From positions 1-5,258 of the forward strand of contig JABSSV010000318.1 in assembly GCA_013213875.1 (NCBI GenBank): a stretch of DNA of 5,258 nucleotides, read 5' to 3'. The position numbers and the translations under genes are program-made. The notes below the pieces were generated by a model, which did not search any database, had not been told where the DNA came from, and worked only from the letters and a program-made list of their open reading frames with translations. Origin of the DNA: Lysobacterales bacterium (GTDB lineage Bacteria; Pseudomonadota; Gammaproteobacteria; Xanthomonadales; SZUA-36). How positions within the stretch are numbered: position 1 is the stretch's first letter; each line of letters opens with the position of its first letter. Shown here in pieces: positions 1 through 5,071 of this stretch.

Positions 1-326
1 CCGCTGAACAAGCGTTGCCAAACATCACTCTCATCGCGAGGGCTGGTATCTGCCAGGTCCCGGTTACCGCTTTCATTCTCTAGGTAGGATTTCACCTGGC
101 CGATGCGCATGTTGCGATCCAGCAGATTGACAATGCGGTTGACCAGGTCGATATGTTCCTGCGTGTAAAGGCGGTGACCACTGGCCTTGCGCACCGGCTC
201 AATGAGTCCATAGCGGTTCTCCCAGGAGCGGAGCGTGATCGCATTCACGCCCGTAAGCTCGGAGACCGTTCGAATCGGATAGAGGCCAGGTGTCTGGTCA
301 TCGATGATCGGGACAGTTTTGCGCAT
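1..326 (-). CDS. MerR-family transcriptional regulator, MlrA/CarH/LitR-like, partial (C-terminus beyond window)
   Basis: The reading frame starts at an ATG (326-324) and stays open for 108 codons to the window edge. Residues about 16-82 form a MerR winged helix-turn-helix: a YPIRTVSELTGV recognition-helix region, then LRSWENRYGLIEP, then the wing motif GHRLYT (residues 50-55) and the helix ending in IGQVKSYL. The R-x-W-E-x-R-Y-G-L-I and GHRLY pattern is typical of the MlrA/CarH/LitR branch rather than metal-sensing MerR proteins. Known members of that branch often carry a C-terminal B12-binding domain that senses light or cobalamin, but that part would lie outside this window, so the ligand is not established. 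The protein should be a cytoplasmic dimeric DNA-binding regulator. A terminator (393-424) separates it from herA upstream, and a TATAAT element lies 16 nt before the ATG. A GGGA about 8 nt before the ATG is the only Shine-Dalgarno candidate. The family call is firm; the sub-branch is likely. Confidence 0.88.
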   Translation of the reverse strand, partial: MRKTVPIIDDQTPGLYPIRTVSELTGVNAITLRSWENRYGLIEPVRKASGHRLYTQEHIDLVNRIVNLLDRNMRIGQVKSYLENESGNRDLADTSPRDESDVWQRLFS

Positions 327-342
327 AGCGGCGTTCCCAAAA

Positions 343-371
343 ATTATACAGACCAGCTCTGGATAGTGATG
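343..371 (-). promoter_or_regulatory. Probable promoter of the MerR-family gene, very short leader
   Basis: On the minus strand a perfect TATAAT (-10) occupies 348-343. The expected -35 position (371-366, 17-bp spacer) reads CATCAC, a poor match; TTGCAT (374-369) fits better but needs a 20-bp spacer. The -10 lies only 16 nt before the ATG, so a normal start site would leave a leader of roughly 10 nt. The sequence TGTATA at 350-345 overlaps the -10 and resembles a half-site of the TGTA-type operators bound by LitR/CarH-like regulators. I found no partner half-site at 12-bp spacing, so autoregulation is only a suggestion. Confidence 0.45.
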
Positions 372-392
372 CAAAACTTCCGTCCGTCTCCT

Positions 393-424
393 AAAAATTA
401 GCCCCGGGTGGGGGCCGGGGCTAA
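393..424 (-). terminator. Strong rho-independent terminator, minus strand
   Basis: Positions 398-407 and 415-424 form a perfect 10-bp inverted repeat (TTAGCCCCGG / CCGGGGCTAA) around a 7-nt loop. Read on the minus strand the stem is followed directly by a run of five T (397-393), preceded by the two T of the stem end. On the plus strand no T run follows, so it works in the minus direction. It ends transcription coming from herA, or from an unrecognised transcript in 425-672, and insulates the MerR gene, whose ATG is about 70 nt further on. Confidence 0.88.
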
Positions 425-672
425 CGGGTCTTGAGAACGGCAGGAGGGTAGGGGCCACCGCGCTCAGGAGTTTTGCCGCGAAAGCGCTGCCGTCTGGTCT
501 TTTCCCGGCGCGCCTGCGAAATACGAAAGTGCGCCAGAGATCGTGAAACAGGTGTCAAAGATTGTTGATAGCGGGGTGAAAAGCTGTGCAGGGAGGCGAA
601 AAATATTGATACAAACATCGCCCCGCCATGCCGGCAGGGCGTCTGGGAAACCACCAGCGAGGCGCGGCAGAT
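425..672. other. Gene-free interval between herA and the terminator
   Basis: This 248-bp stretch contains no reading frame I can support. A minus-strand frame of 77 codons (654-421, GTG start) ends inside the terminator stem and shows no recognisable motif or ribosome binding site. There is no tRNA T-loop signature. The part around 541-620 is AT-richer than its surroundings and includes a perfect TTGACA on the minus strand (558-553), but no -10 element at the proper distance. A C-rich run (CCCTACCCTCC on the minus strand, about 454-444) lies upstream of the terminator. It is either a long herA 3' untranslated region or the site of a small RNA ending at the terminator. Confidence 0.4.
620..640 (-). 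terminator. Weak hairpin just downstream of herA, possible terminator
   Basis: An 8-bp stem (GCCCTGCC with GGCGGGGC on the minus strand, including one G-T wobble) encloses a 5-nt loop, about 33 nt after the herA stop codon. The following minus-strand sequence is U-rich but interrupted (GATGTTTGTATC), so it is not a textbook intrinsic terminator. It could give partial termination or stabilise the herA mRNA 3' end. Confidence 0.3.
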
Positions 673-2370
673 TTAGCGCAGTTGCTTATGCCAGCGACGC
701 ACCAACTGCTGCACATCGACTTCGGCACCGCCGTGGCGCCAGCTTTTCACAAAGTCGATATCGGCCGCGTTTGGCGGTGGGTTGGGGCGATTCATCTGTA
801 GTCGAACCGGTACGGGCACGCCTTCACCCATAGCAATGACCTCGCCCGGAGACAGGGAGGTCATGGCGGCCAATACGCCCTGCGCCGCATCCGGCACCAT
901 GGCGCGGATGTATTCCTGATCGTTAGGGTTGGTGGTACGCAGGCAAACATAGGTGCCGCACTGAGCCAACACCGTCTCGGAGACATCATGGGGCCGTTGG
1001 GAAACCACCACCAGGCAAACCCCATACTTACGGCCGACCTTGGCGATGCGTTCCATCATGCGGCGCGCTTGCTTATAGCGAGGATGATCACCACGGGGGA
1101 TGTATTCATGCGCTTCCTCGCACACGAGCGCAATGGGAAACTCACGACACTTGGGGTTCCAGAAGTTGAACTCGAAAGCCAATCGCGCAATCTGCGCGGT
1201 CACCATGGGCGCCACGTCAATGGGCACGGCACTGAGGTCGAGTACAGTGACGGACGCTTTGTGCCCCGCACCCAGGCCCACAAAGTCCTCCATCAGGCCA
1301 ATCAGGGATTCGGTTGAGGTCCGGACCTCAGGCCGCAGGAGGAAGTCGTAGCGGTTGTCGTTGAGCAGGCTTTCCATGCGCACGAGCAGCTGGTCGAACT
1401 TGCCGTAGGTTGCTGACTTGGTTTTACCAAAGTCACTGGAACGCTTATTGGCTTCCTTGATGCGGGTAAACAGATCGTCCATGGCAAAATAGACCGGCGC
1501 ATCCACGGTAATCTGCCCCAGGTCCTTACCCGCGTTGGTCTCACGCTTGAGGTCAATCAGGCTGGACCGCAGCAGGGCCTGCTGCACCGCCGCATGCGGA
1601 TCATCATCATCGATGAACAGTTCGCACAGCTCTGCGAAGCTCAATAGCCAGTAGGGCACCTCAAGCTCACGCGCATCCAGGCAGCGCACCTTGTTTTCCG
1701 GGAACGGGGAGCGGGCCTTAACACCCATTTCCTTATCCCCATACTCGGCGTGCATATCCATGATGATGATATGTGCAGAGGGCATAGACCGCAGCGCCGA
1801 CTGGATCAGTCCGGTAACAGTCCAGGACTTACCGGAACCCGTTTGGCCCAGCACGGCGGCATGGCGACCAAAAAACTTGTTGGGGTCAAAATAAACGTCG
1901 GTGTTTTTTGAGGCGCTAAGCTTGCCGACCTTGTAGCCACCCTCAACGTTGTCAGAAAACATGCGCTCCAGCTGCATGCTCGACAGCGCGTGAATCTCAG
2001 ATCCCGGCGTCGGATAGTTGGCAACCCCGCGACGAAAATCACCACCCATTTCTAGCTCGCCCACTGGGCTGAGCCGAACCAGATGTTCAATGCGGCCGTC
2101 CGGGTCGCGCTCTTGCCACATGCCTTCGACCATGACCACCACATCGTGGCCGTGCTGAGAGCATTTCAGATAGGAACCCACCTGACCGATACGCACCTTG
2201 TGCATACCGACCATACGTTCGGACACAAACTCACCGCCGGTGGAAAGCAATTTGCCGATAAAGGATTCACCGCTAACTTCGATCAGGCGGCCCACCAAGG
2301 TCTCGGCGTTGGCGCTTCGTGGCTGGTTGCTAATGTTCAGGTCAACCTCCGACTGCTTTTCGGTCTGCAT
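673..2370 (-). CDS. herA: HerA-like hexameric DNA translocase ATPase (HAS-barrel plus DUF87)
   Basis: The 565-aa product belongs to the HerA/FtsK superfamily of ring-shaped, ATP-driven double-stranded DNA translocases. Residues about 23-112 form an N-terminal HAS-barrel-like beta domain. Walker A is GQTGSGKS at 175-182, followed by the hydrophobic strand IIIMDMHAEYGD characteristic of HerA. Walker B is IALVCEEAHEY starting near 413, with the paired acidic residues and histidine typical of HerA. GRKYG (near 446-450) supplies a candidate arginine finger, and VVVSQRP (about 454-460) a sensor strand. All key residues are present and the length is normal, so it should be active. The frame is open for 38 codons further upstream, but I chose the ATG at 2370 because AAGGAG sits 6 nt before it and the upstream residues are low-complexity and basic. 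Archaeal HerA works with the nuclease NurA in end resection; some bacterial HerA proteins pair with Sir2 or DUF4297 effectors in phage defence. No such partner is adjacent here, so its role is open. Confidence 0.93.
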   Translation of the reverse strand: MQTEKQSEVDLNISNQPRSANAETLVGRLIEVSGESFIGKLLSTGGEFVSERMVGMHKVRIGQVGSYLKCSQHGHDVVVMVEGMWQERDPDGRIEHLVRLSPVGELEMGGDFRRGVANYPTPGSEIHALSSMQLERMFSDNVEGGYKVGKLSASKNTDVYFDPNKFFGRHAAVLGQTGSGKSWTVTGLIQSALRSMPSAHIIIMDMHAEYGDKEMGVKARSPFPENKVRCLDARELEVPYWLLSFAELCELFIDDDDPHAAVQQALLRSSLIDLKRETNAGKDLGQITVDAPVYFAMDDLFTRIKEANKRSSDFGKTKSATYGKFDQLLVRMESLLNDNRYDFLLRPEVRTSTESLIGLMEDFVGLGAGHKASVTVLDLSAVPIDVAPMVTAQIARLAFEFNFWNPKCREFPIALVCEEAHEYIPRGDHPRYKQARRMMERIAKVGRKYGVCLVVVSQRPHDVSETVLAQCGTYVCLRTTNPNDQEYIRAMVPDAAQGVLAAMTSLSPGEVIAMGEGVPVPVRLQMNRPNPPPNAADIDFVKSWRHGGAEVDVQQLVRRWHKQLR

Positions 2371-2376
2371 GCGGCG

Positions 2377-2382
2377 CTCCTT
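2377..2382 (-). promoter_or_regulatory. Ribosome binding site deciding the herA start
   Basis: AAGGAG on the minus strand lies 6 nt before the ATG at 2370-2368. It selects this start over the longer in-frame extension reaching 2484. Confidence 0.8.
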
Positions 2383-2404
2383 GCCCGGGGTTTGTCCAGC
2401 TTTC

Positions 2405-2451
2405 CGCTGGCTTCTACCAGCGAATCTAGCCTGATCAGAGGCGCGGCGCAA
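2405..2451 (-). promoter_or_regulatory. Candidate herA promoter with inverted repeat at the start site
   Basis: On the minus strand TTGCGC (2451-2446) and TAGATT (2428-2423) are separated by exactly 17 bp and are moderate sigma70 matches (3/6 and 4/6). Immediately downstream of the -10 is a perfect 6-bp inverted repeat, CGCTGG-N6-CCAGCG (2422-2405), covering the expected start site. The spacer contains the 8-bp palindrome CTGATCAG (2438-2431). The repeat could be an operator or a short leader hairpin. Leader length to the herA ATG would be about 45 nt. Confidence 0.38.
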
Positions 2452-2576
2452 ATCTGTGCCCGGAAAGGCCTGCCGGGCTGGCACTGGAATCGCGGTAAAG
2501 AATCAGTAGGAGGCAGGCTGCAGCATGAGATTATGTCCGCTGGATCCCGTGCGGCAGGCCCCGGAGGGCGCCAAAG

Positions 2577-2957
2577 TCAGGGCTCTCGCGGCGTGTATAA
2601 CTCTGCTTCTGCCGGCGTCAGTTGTTTTACAACGAGCGTGTAGTTGGCCAGAGAAGCATCAATGCGAAAGTAGAAGCGCCCACCTTGATCGAATAAGCGC
2701 ACGCCGTTGCCTGCGGATTTGGTCATGAGTACGCGCCCCTGATGCACGCCGGTACCTGCCTGCTCCAGCGAAACCTCCACCGCCGCATCAAACACGCCGT
2801 CGGTGGTTACCCGCCAATCCAGCACCCAGGGCGCCTGCACCTCAAACTCCCCGCTGACGCGACTCTCACTGCCCCGGAATCGATACACCTCTTCCTCGGC
2901 GGCAGCAGGCTGGCTGGCGGACAAACTGATGAGCGCCAGTAGCAGGGCGCGTTTCAC
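2577..2957 (-). CDS. Small secreted protein of unknown function
   Basis: The 126-aa product begins with a clear Sec signal peptide: MKR, a hydrophobic stretch LLLALISLSAS, and an AAA|EEE cleavage site after about residue 20. This leaves a mature protein of about 106 residues. The mature part alternates hydrophobic and polar residues as expected for a compact beta-rich domain (WVLDWRVTTDG, FDAAVEVSLE, GRFYFRIDASLANYTLVVKQL). It has no cysteine and no transmembrane segment, so a soluble periplasmic or exported protein is likely. I do not recognise a named family. The start is a GTG that overlaps the stop of the upstream 62-aa gene as GTGA, pointing to translational coupling; the only Shine-Dalgarno candidate is a G-rich GGGGGTGG. 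Gene reality is well supported by the signal peptide and coupling; the function is not known. Confidence 0.8.
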   Translation of the reverse strand: MKRALLLALISLSASQPAAAEEEVYRFRGSESRVSGEFEVQAPWVLDWRVTTDGVFDAAVEVSLEQAGTGVHQGRVLMTKSAGNGVRLFDQGGRFYFRIDASLANYTLVVKQLTPAEAELYTPREP

Positions 2958-3142
2958 TGCCCACCCCCGGTCGCCGGACCGTCGTGCAAGGGCGGAGCCG
3001 GAGCGCTGAAGCCGTCGCCTGTCAGCGCACTGCTGGCCGGCGCCAGCTCCGGATGTTTGTGCCCGGGGTGGCGAATAAAGTGGGTAAGTGCGGCGGCGGC
3101 GCCAAGCACGATGATCCAGCTGATGGTGCGAAGAGTTCTCAT
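2954..3142 (-). CDS. Small membrane-anchored protein of unknown function (62 aa)
   Basis: The ATG at 3142 opens a 62-residue frame with a short basic start (MRTLRT) and one hydrophobic segment of about 17 residues (positions 8-23, ISWIIVLGAAAALTHF). This is followed by a histidine-rich HFIRHPGHKHPE stretch and a Pro/Ala/Gly-rich, probably disordered tail. It is best read as a single-pass inner-membrane protein with a short exposed tail; an uncleaved signal anchor is more likely than a cleaved signal peptide, as no clear AxA site follows. The frame extends further upstream, but that part overlaps the end of the 255-aa gene and is not protein-like, so I placed the start after it. The Shine-Dalgarno is weak (AGAGA). 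The stop overlaps the GTG of the 126-aa gene, and the gap to the 255-aa gene is 55 bp, so all three probably form one operon. No family recognised. Confidence 0.62.
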   Translation of the reverse strand: MRTLRTISWIIVLGAAAALTHFIRHPGHKHPELAPASSALTGDGFSAPAPPLHDGPATGGGQ

Positions 3143-3197
3143 AATCTCTATGCTGGGGGCCAATCGGTTTGACTGCAAGGGCAGCCGGGGCACTTTC

Positions 3198-3965
3198 TCA
3201 AGGCTCTGAAGAAGTTGGCACGCTAACCAGCAGCGGCAGCATCCGCTCCGGGCGAGGACTAAAAACCAACGTTGGGTTGGCGGCATACAGGTCCGCGTTG
3301 CGTGGCAGGGGCAGCTGACCGGCCGCGTCGACGGGCAGGCTCGCATCCTCACCCATCTCCATCAGCCAGACCCGGGGCTCAACACCTTCGGGAAATTCCA
3401 GCAGCAATCCATCAACCCGGCGCGGCGGCACGCCCATGGCCGCATCGATGGGCAGCAGGGCCTTGTTGATCTGGTTCATGCTCTCCCAAAGCCAGCGATA
3501 TTTGACCTGCTCACCGGGAAAACGGGTCAAAATGTAGCTGACCCGCATCTGGAGACTGTCCGCCGGTTGATTACTGATCAGTTGCGCATCGCCTTCCTGC
3601 CAGGCCGGGTTTACGGGAATGACCACATCGCCCCTGGGGCCAATGGGAATATCGATGCGGCTGTCGTCCTGCACCAGGGTCAGACGCAGCTGGTCGGGAG
3701 TCGCGCCGATACTGGAGGTCAAAAGCGCCACCGCATCAACGCGGGTTAGCGATTTCGTGGACTGAATGGCCACCAGCATGGGATAGAGATCACGGTAAGC
3801 AATGCGCGCCGATGATGGCTCCGACTCGGAGCCAGCCAGGAGCGTTCCAGTGGCACCCGCCGGGTTCATTGGCGAGCGCAGCAGATGCTCGATTCGGAAG
3901 CCGAACGGACCGGCCAACAGCCAGGCCAGTGACAGCAACACCCCACTCAAGCTAACGGTACGCAT
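3198..3965 (-). CDS. Exported or membrane-anchored protein of unknown function with an internal repeat
   Basis: The 255-aa product starts with a hydrophobic segment (residues about 4-23) after MRT, consistent with a signal peptide or N-terminal anchor. There is no lipobox cysteine and no strong AxA site close by. The rest is soluble. Two similar stretches, near residues 106-134 and 210-238, share P, G, P, N and L at matching spacing with hydrophobic residues between (IPIGPRGDVVIPVN versus LPVDAAGQLPLPRN). This suggests two copies of a beta-rich unit. Between them lies a helical region with YRWLWESMNQINKALLPIDAAMG. The pattern is loosely reminiscent of DUF2987-type periplasmic proteins, but I cannot confirm that. 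The ATG at 3965 is preceded by AAAGGGA at 5-nt spacing, a good ribosome binding site. It heads the three-gene envelope cassette and has its own promoter at 4044-4072. Coding status is firm; function unknown. Confidence 0.85.
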   Translation of the reverse strand: MRTVSLSGVLLSLAWLLAGPFGFRIEHLLRSPMNPAGATGTLLAGSESEPSSARIAYRDLYPMLVAIQSTKSLTRVDAVALLTSSIGATPDQLRLTLVQDDSRIDIPIGPRGDVVIPVNPAWQEGDAQLISNQPADSLQMRVSYILTRFPGEQVKYRWLWESMNQINKALLPIDAAMGVPPRRVDGLLLEFPEGVEPRVWLMEMGEDASLPVDAAGQLPLPRNADLYAANPTLVFSPRPERMLPLLVSVPTSSEP

Positions 3966-3992
3966 GCAGTTCCCTTTCTAATGGCGACAGAT

Positions 3993-4010
3993 GCCGCGCC
4001 CCGGCGCGGC
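3993..4010 (-). other. GC-rich hairpin in the leader of the 255-aa gene
   Basis: GCCGCGC and GCGCGGC form a perfect 7-bp stem with a 4-nt loop, lying between the predicted start site (about 4037) and the ribosome binding site (3971-3977). No T run follows on the minus strand, so it is not an intrinsic terminator. It could stabilise the mRNA or affect translation of the 255-aa gene. Confidence 0.45.
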
Positions 4011-4043
4011 GCTTGGGAGTCTTTTATTCCCCGCAGCCATTGG

Positions 4044-4072
4044 GTTATAGCGCCATGCGGCACACGCGGCAA
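4044..4072 (-). promoter_or_regulatory. Sigma70-like promoter for the three-gene envelope cassette
   Basis: On the minus strand TTGCCG (4072-4067; 4 of 6 matches) and TATAAC (4049-4044; 5 of 6 matches) are separated by exactly 17 bp, in the gap between psuG and the 255-aa gene. The predicted start site is near 4037, giving a leader of about 70 nt. I see no convincing psuG terminator before it, so read-through from the sirtuin-psuG unit is also possible. Confidence 0.55.
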
Positions 4073-4105
4073 GTAACTTGGCGCCGGCGCGAGCACCCGG
4101 CTGAC

Positions 4106-5071
4106 TCAACAGGGAATCTGAACAGTAGACGCGGCACCCAGTGCACCGTAGGCCACAGCCGCCTCGCCCGCAAGACGCGCGTTAGCCACCATCAGGGCCT
4201 GATTGCTACGCAGACAGGCACCGCCGGTGGCTTCGAGCACCCGCTCCAGAAGATAGGGAGTGACCGCTTTTCCCGTAACCCCAGCGTCCGCTGCTTGCCG
4301 CAAAGCGCGCTGAATGTAGACCTCGACCTCCCTGGCAGGAAGCTCATGCTCAGCCGGCACCGGCTGCGTAATCAAAAGGCCACCTGGAGCACCCAAGGAC
4401 CAGTGAGCAGCAGCCGTGGCCGCAATGGCCGCTGGCGAGTCCAGTCGCGCATCAACCGGAAACCCGCTGCTACGCGACCAGAAGGCGGGCAACTCATCCG
4501 TGCCATAGCCCAGCACAGGCACGCCCTGCGTCTCCAACACCTCCAGCGTGAGGCCAAGATCGAGAATTGCTTTCGGGCCGGCGCAAATCACTCCGACCGG
4601 GCTACGCGCCAATTCAAGCAGGTCCGCGGACTGATCAAAACTGTCCTGCGCACCACGATGCACTCCGCCGATCCCGCCCGTGGCGAACCAGGCAATGCCA
4701 ACCCGAGCGGCAATGCGCATGGTAGCCGCTACCGTGGTACCGCCACTGTCCGTCTGGATCAGGGCCGGCGCGAGGTCCCTAACACTGCATTTCCGCAGGG
4801 CGGTGGCGTCCTGTGCCGCAGCCTGAGCCAGGCCTTCCAGCTCCGCCTCGGTCAAACCCACCCGAATCATGCCATCCAGCAAGGCAATGGTTGCGGGCGT
4901 GGCGCCGGCCTCACGCACGGCGTGCTCAGCCGCTCGAGCGGTTTCAAAGTTGACTGGCCAAGGCATGCCGTGGGTAATGATGGTGGACTCCAGAGCAACA
5001 ACCGGCCGCGCTCTGGCCAGCGCGTCGCGGACCGGTGCCGCCAGCTGCATGAAGGCCGGCAGCGGCTTCAT
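4106..5071 (-). CDS. psuG: Pseudouridine-5'-phosphate glycosidase
   Basis: The 321-aa product matches PsuG (YeiN family, Indigoidine_A-like) along its whole length. The enzyme reversibly splits pseudouridine 5'-phosphate into uracil and ribose 5-phosphate in the cytoplasm, the second step of pseudouridine salvage after the PsuK kinase; the physiological direction is cleavage. Diagnostic motifs: VVALESTIITHGMPWP with the catalytic-acid candidate E28; the lysine K94 before SVRDL; TTVAATM; FATGGIGGVHRG (129-140); SFDQSADL with D150 as metal ligand candidate; and CAGPKAILDLGLT with K167. These correspond to E31, K93, D149 and K166 of the E. coli enzyme as I recall it. The chosen ATG at 5071 overlaps the sirtuin stop as ATGA, implying translational coupling; there is no separate strong Shine-Dalgarno, and the next in-frame Met (residue 8) has none either. 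No psuK or nucleoside transporter gene is seen within the window. Family assignment is firm. Confidence 0.96.
   Translation of the reverse strand: MKPLPAFMQLAAPVRDALARARPVVALESTIITHGMPWPVNFETARAAEHAVREAGATPATIALLDGMIRVGLTEAELEGLAQAAAQDATALRKCSVRDLAPALIQTDSGGTTVAATMRIAARVGIAWFATGGIGGVHRGAQDSFDQSADLLELARSPVGVICAGPKAILDLGLTLEVLETQGVPVLGYGTDELPAFWSRSSGFPVDARLDSPAAIAATAAAHWSLGAPGGLLITQPVPAEHELPAREVEVYIQRALRQAADAGVTGKAVTPYLLERVLEATGGACLRSNQALMVANARLAGEAAVAYGALGAASTVQIPC

Noticed and set aside
421..654. A 77-codon minus-strand frame after herA.
   Set aside because: GTG start without a ribosome binding site, stop inside the terminator stem, basic low-complexity C-terminus and no motif. It is more likely non-coding.
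2458..2478. A 6-bp GC-rich hairpin upstream of herA as a terminator for the 126-aa gene.
   Set aside because: The loop is 9 nt and no T run follows on the minus strand. It lies about 100 nt after the stop, so it is not a convincing intrinsic terminator.
2371..2484. A 38-residue N-terminal extension of HerA in the same frame.
   Set aside because: The extension is basic and low-complexity with no ribosome binding site, while AAGGAG lies 6 nt before the internal ATG at 2370, and the HAS-barrel begins after that start.
2083..2643. A 186-codon plus-strand frame across the herA start and upstream gap.
   Set aside because: It is antisense to herA coding sequence over much of its length, has no ribosome binding site or recognisable domain, and spans two unrelated minus-strand genes.
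2525..2728. A 67-codon plus-strand frame preceded by AGGAGG (about 2508-2513).
   Set aside because: The spacing to its ATG is about 11 nt, longer than usual, and most of the frame is antisense to the signal-peptide protein gene at 2577-2957. No family or membrane feature supports it.
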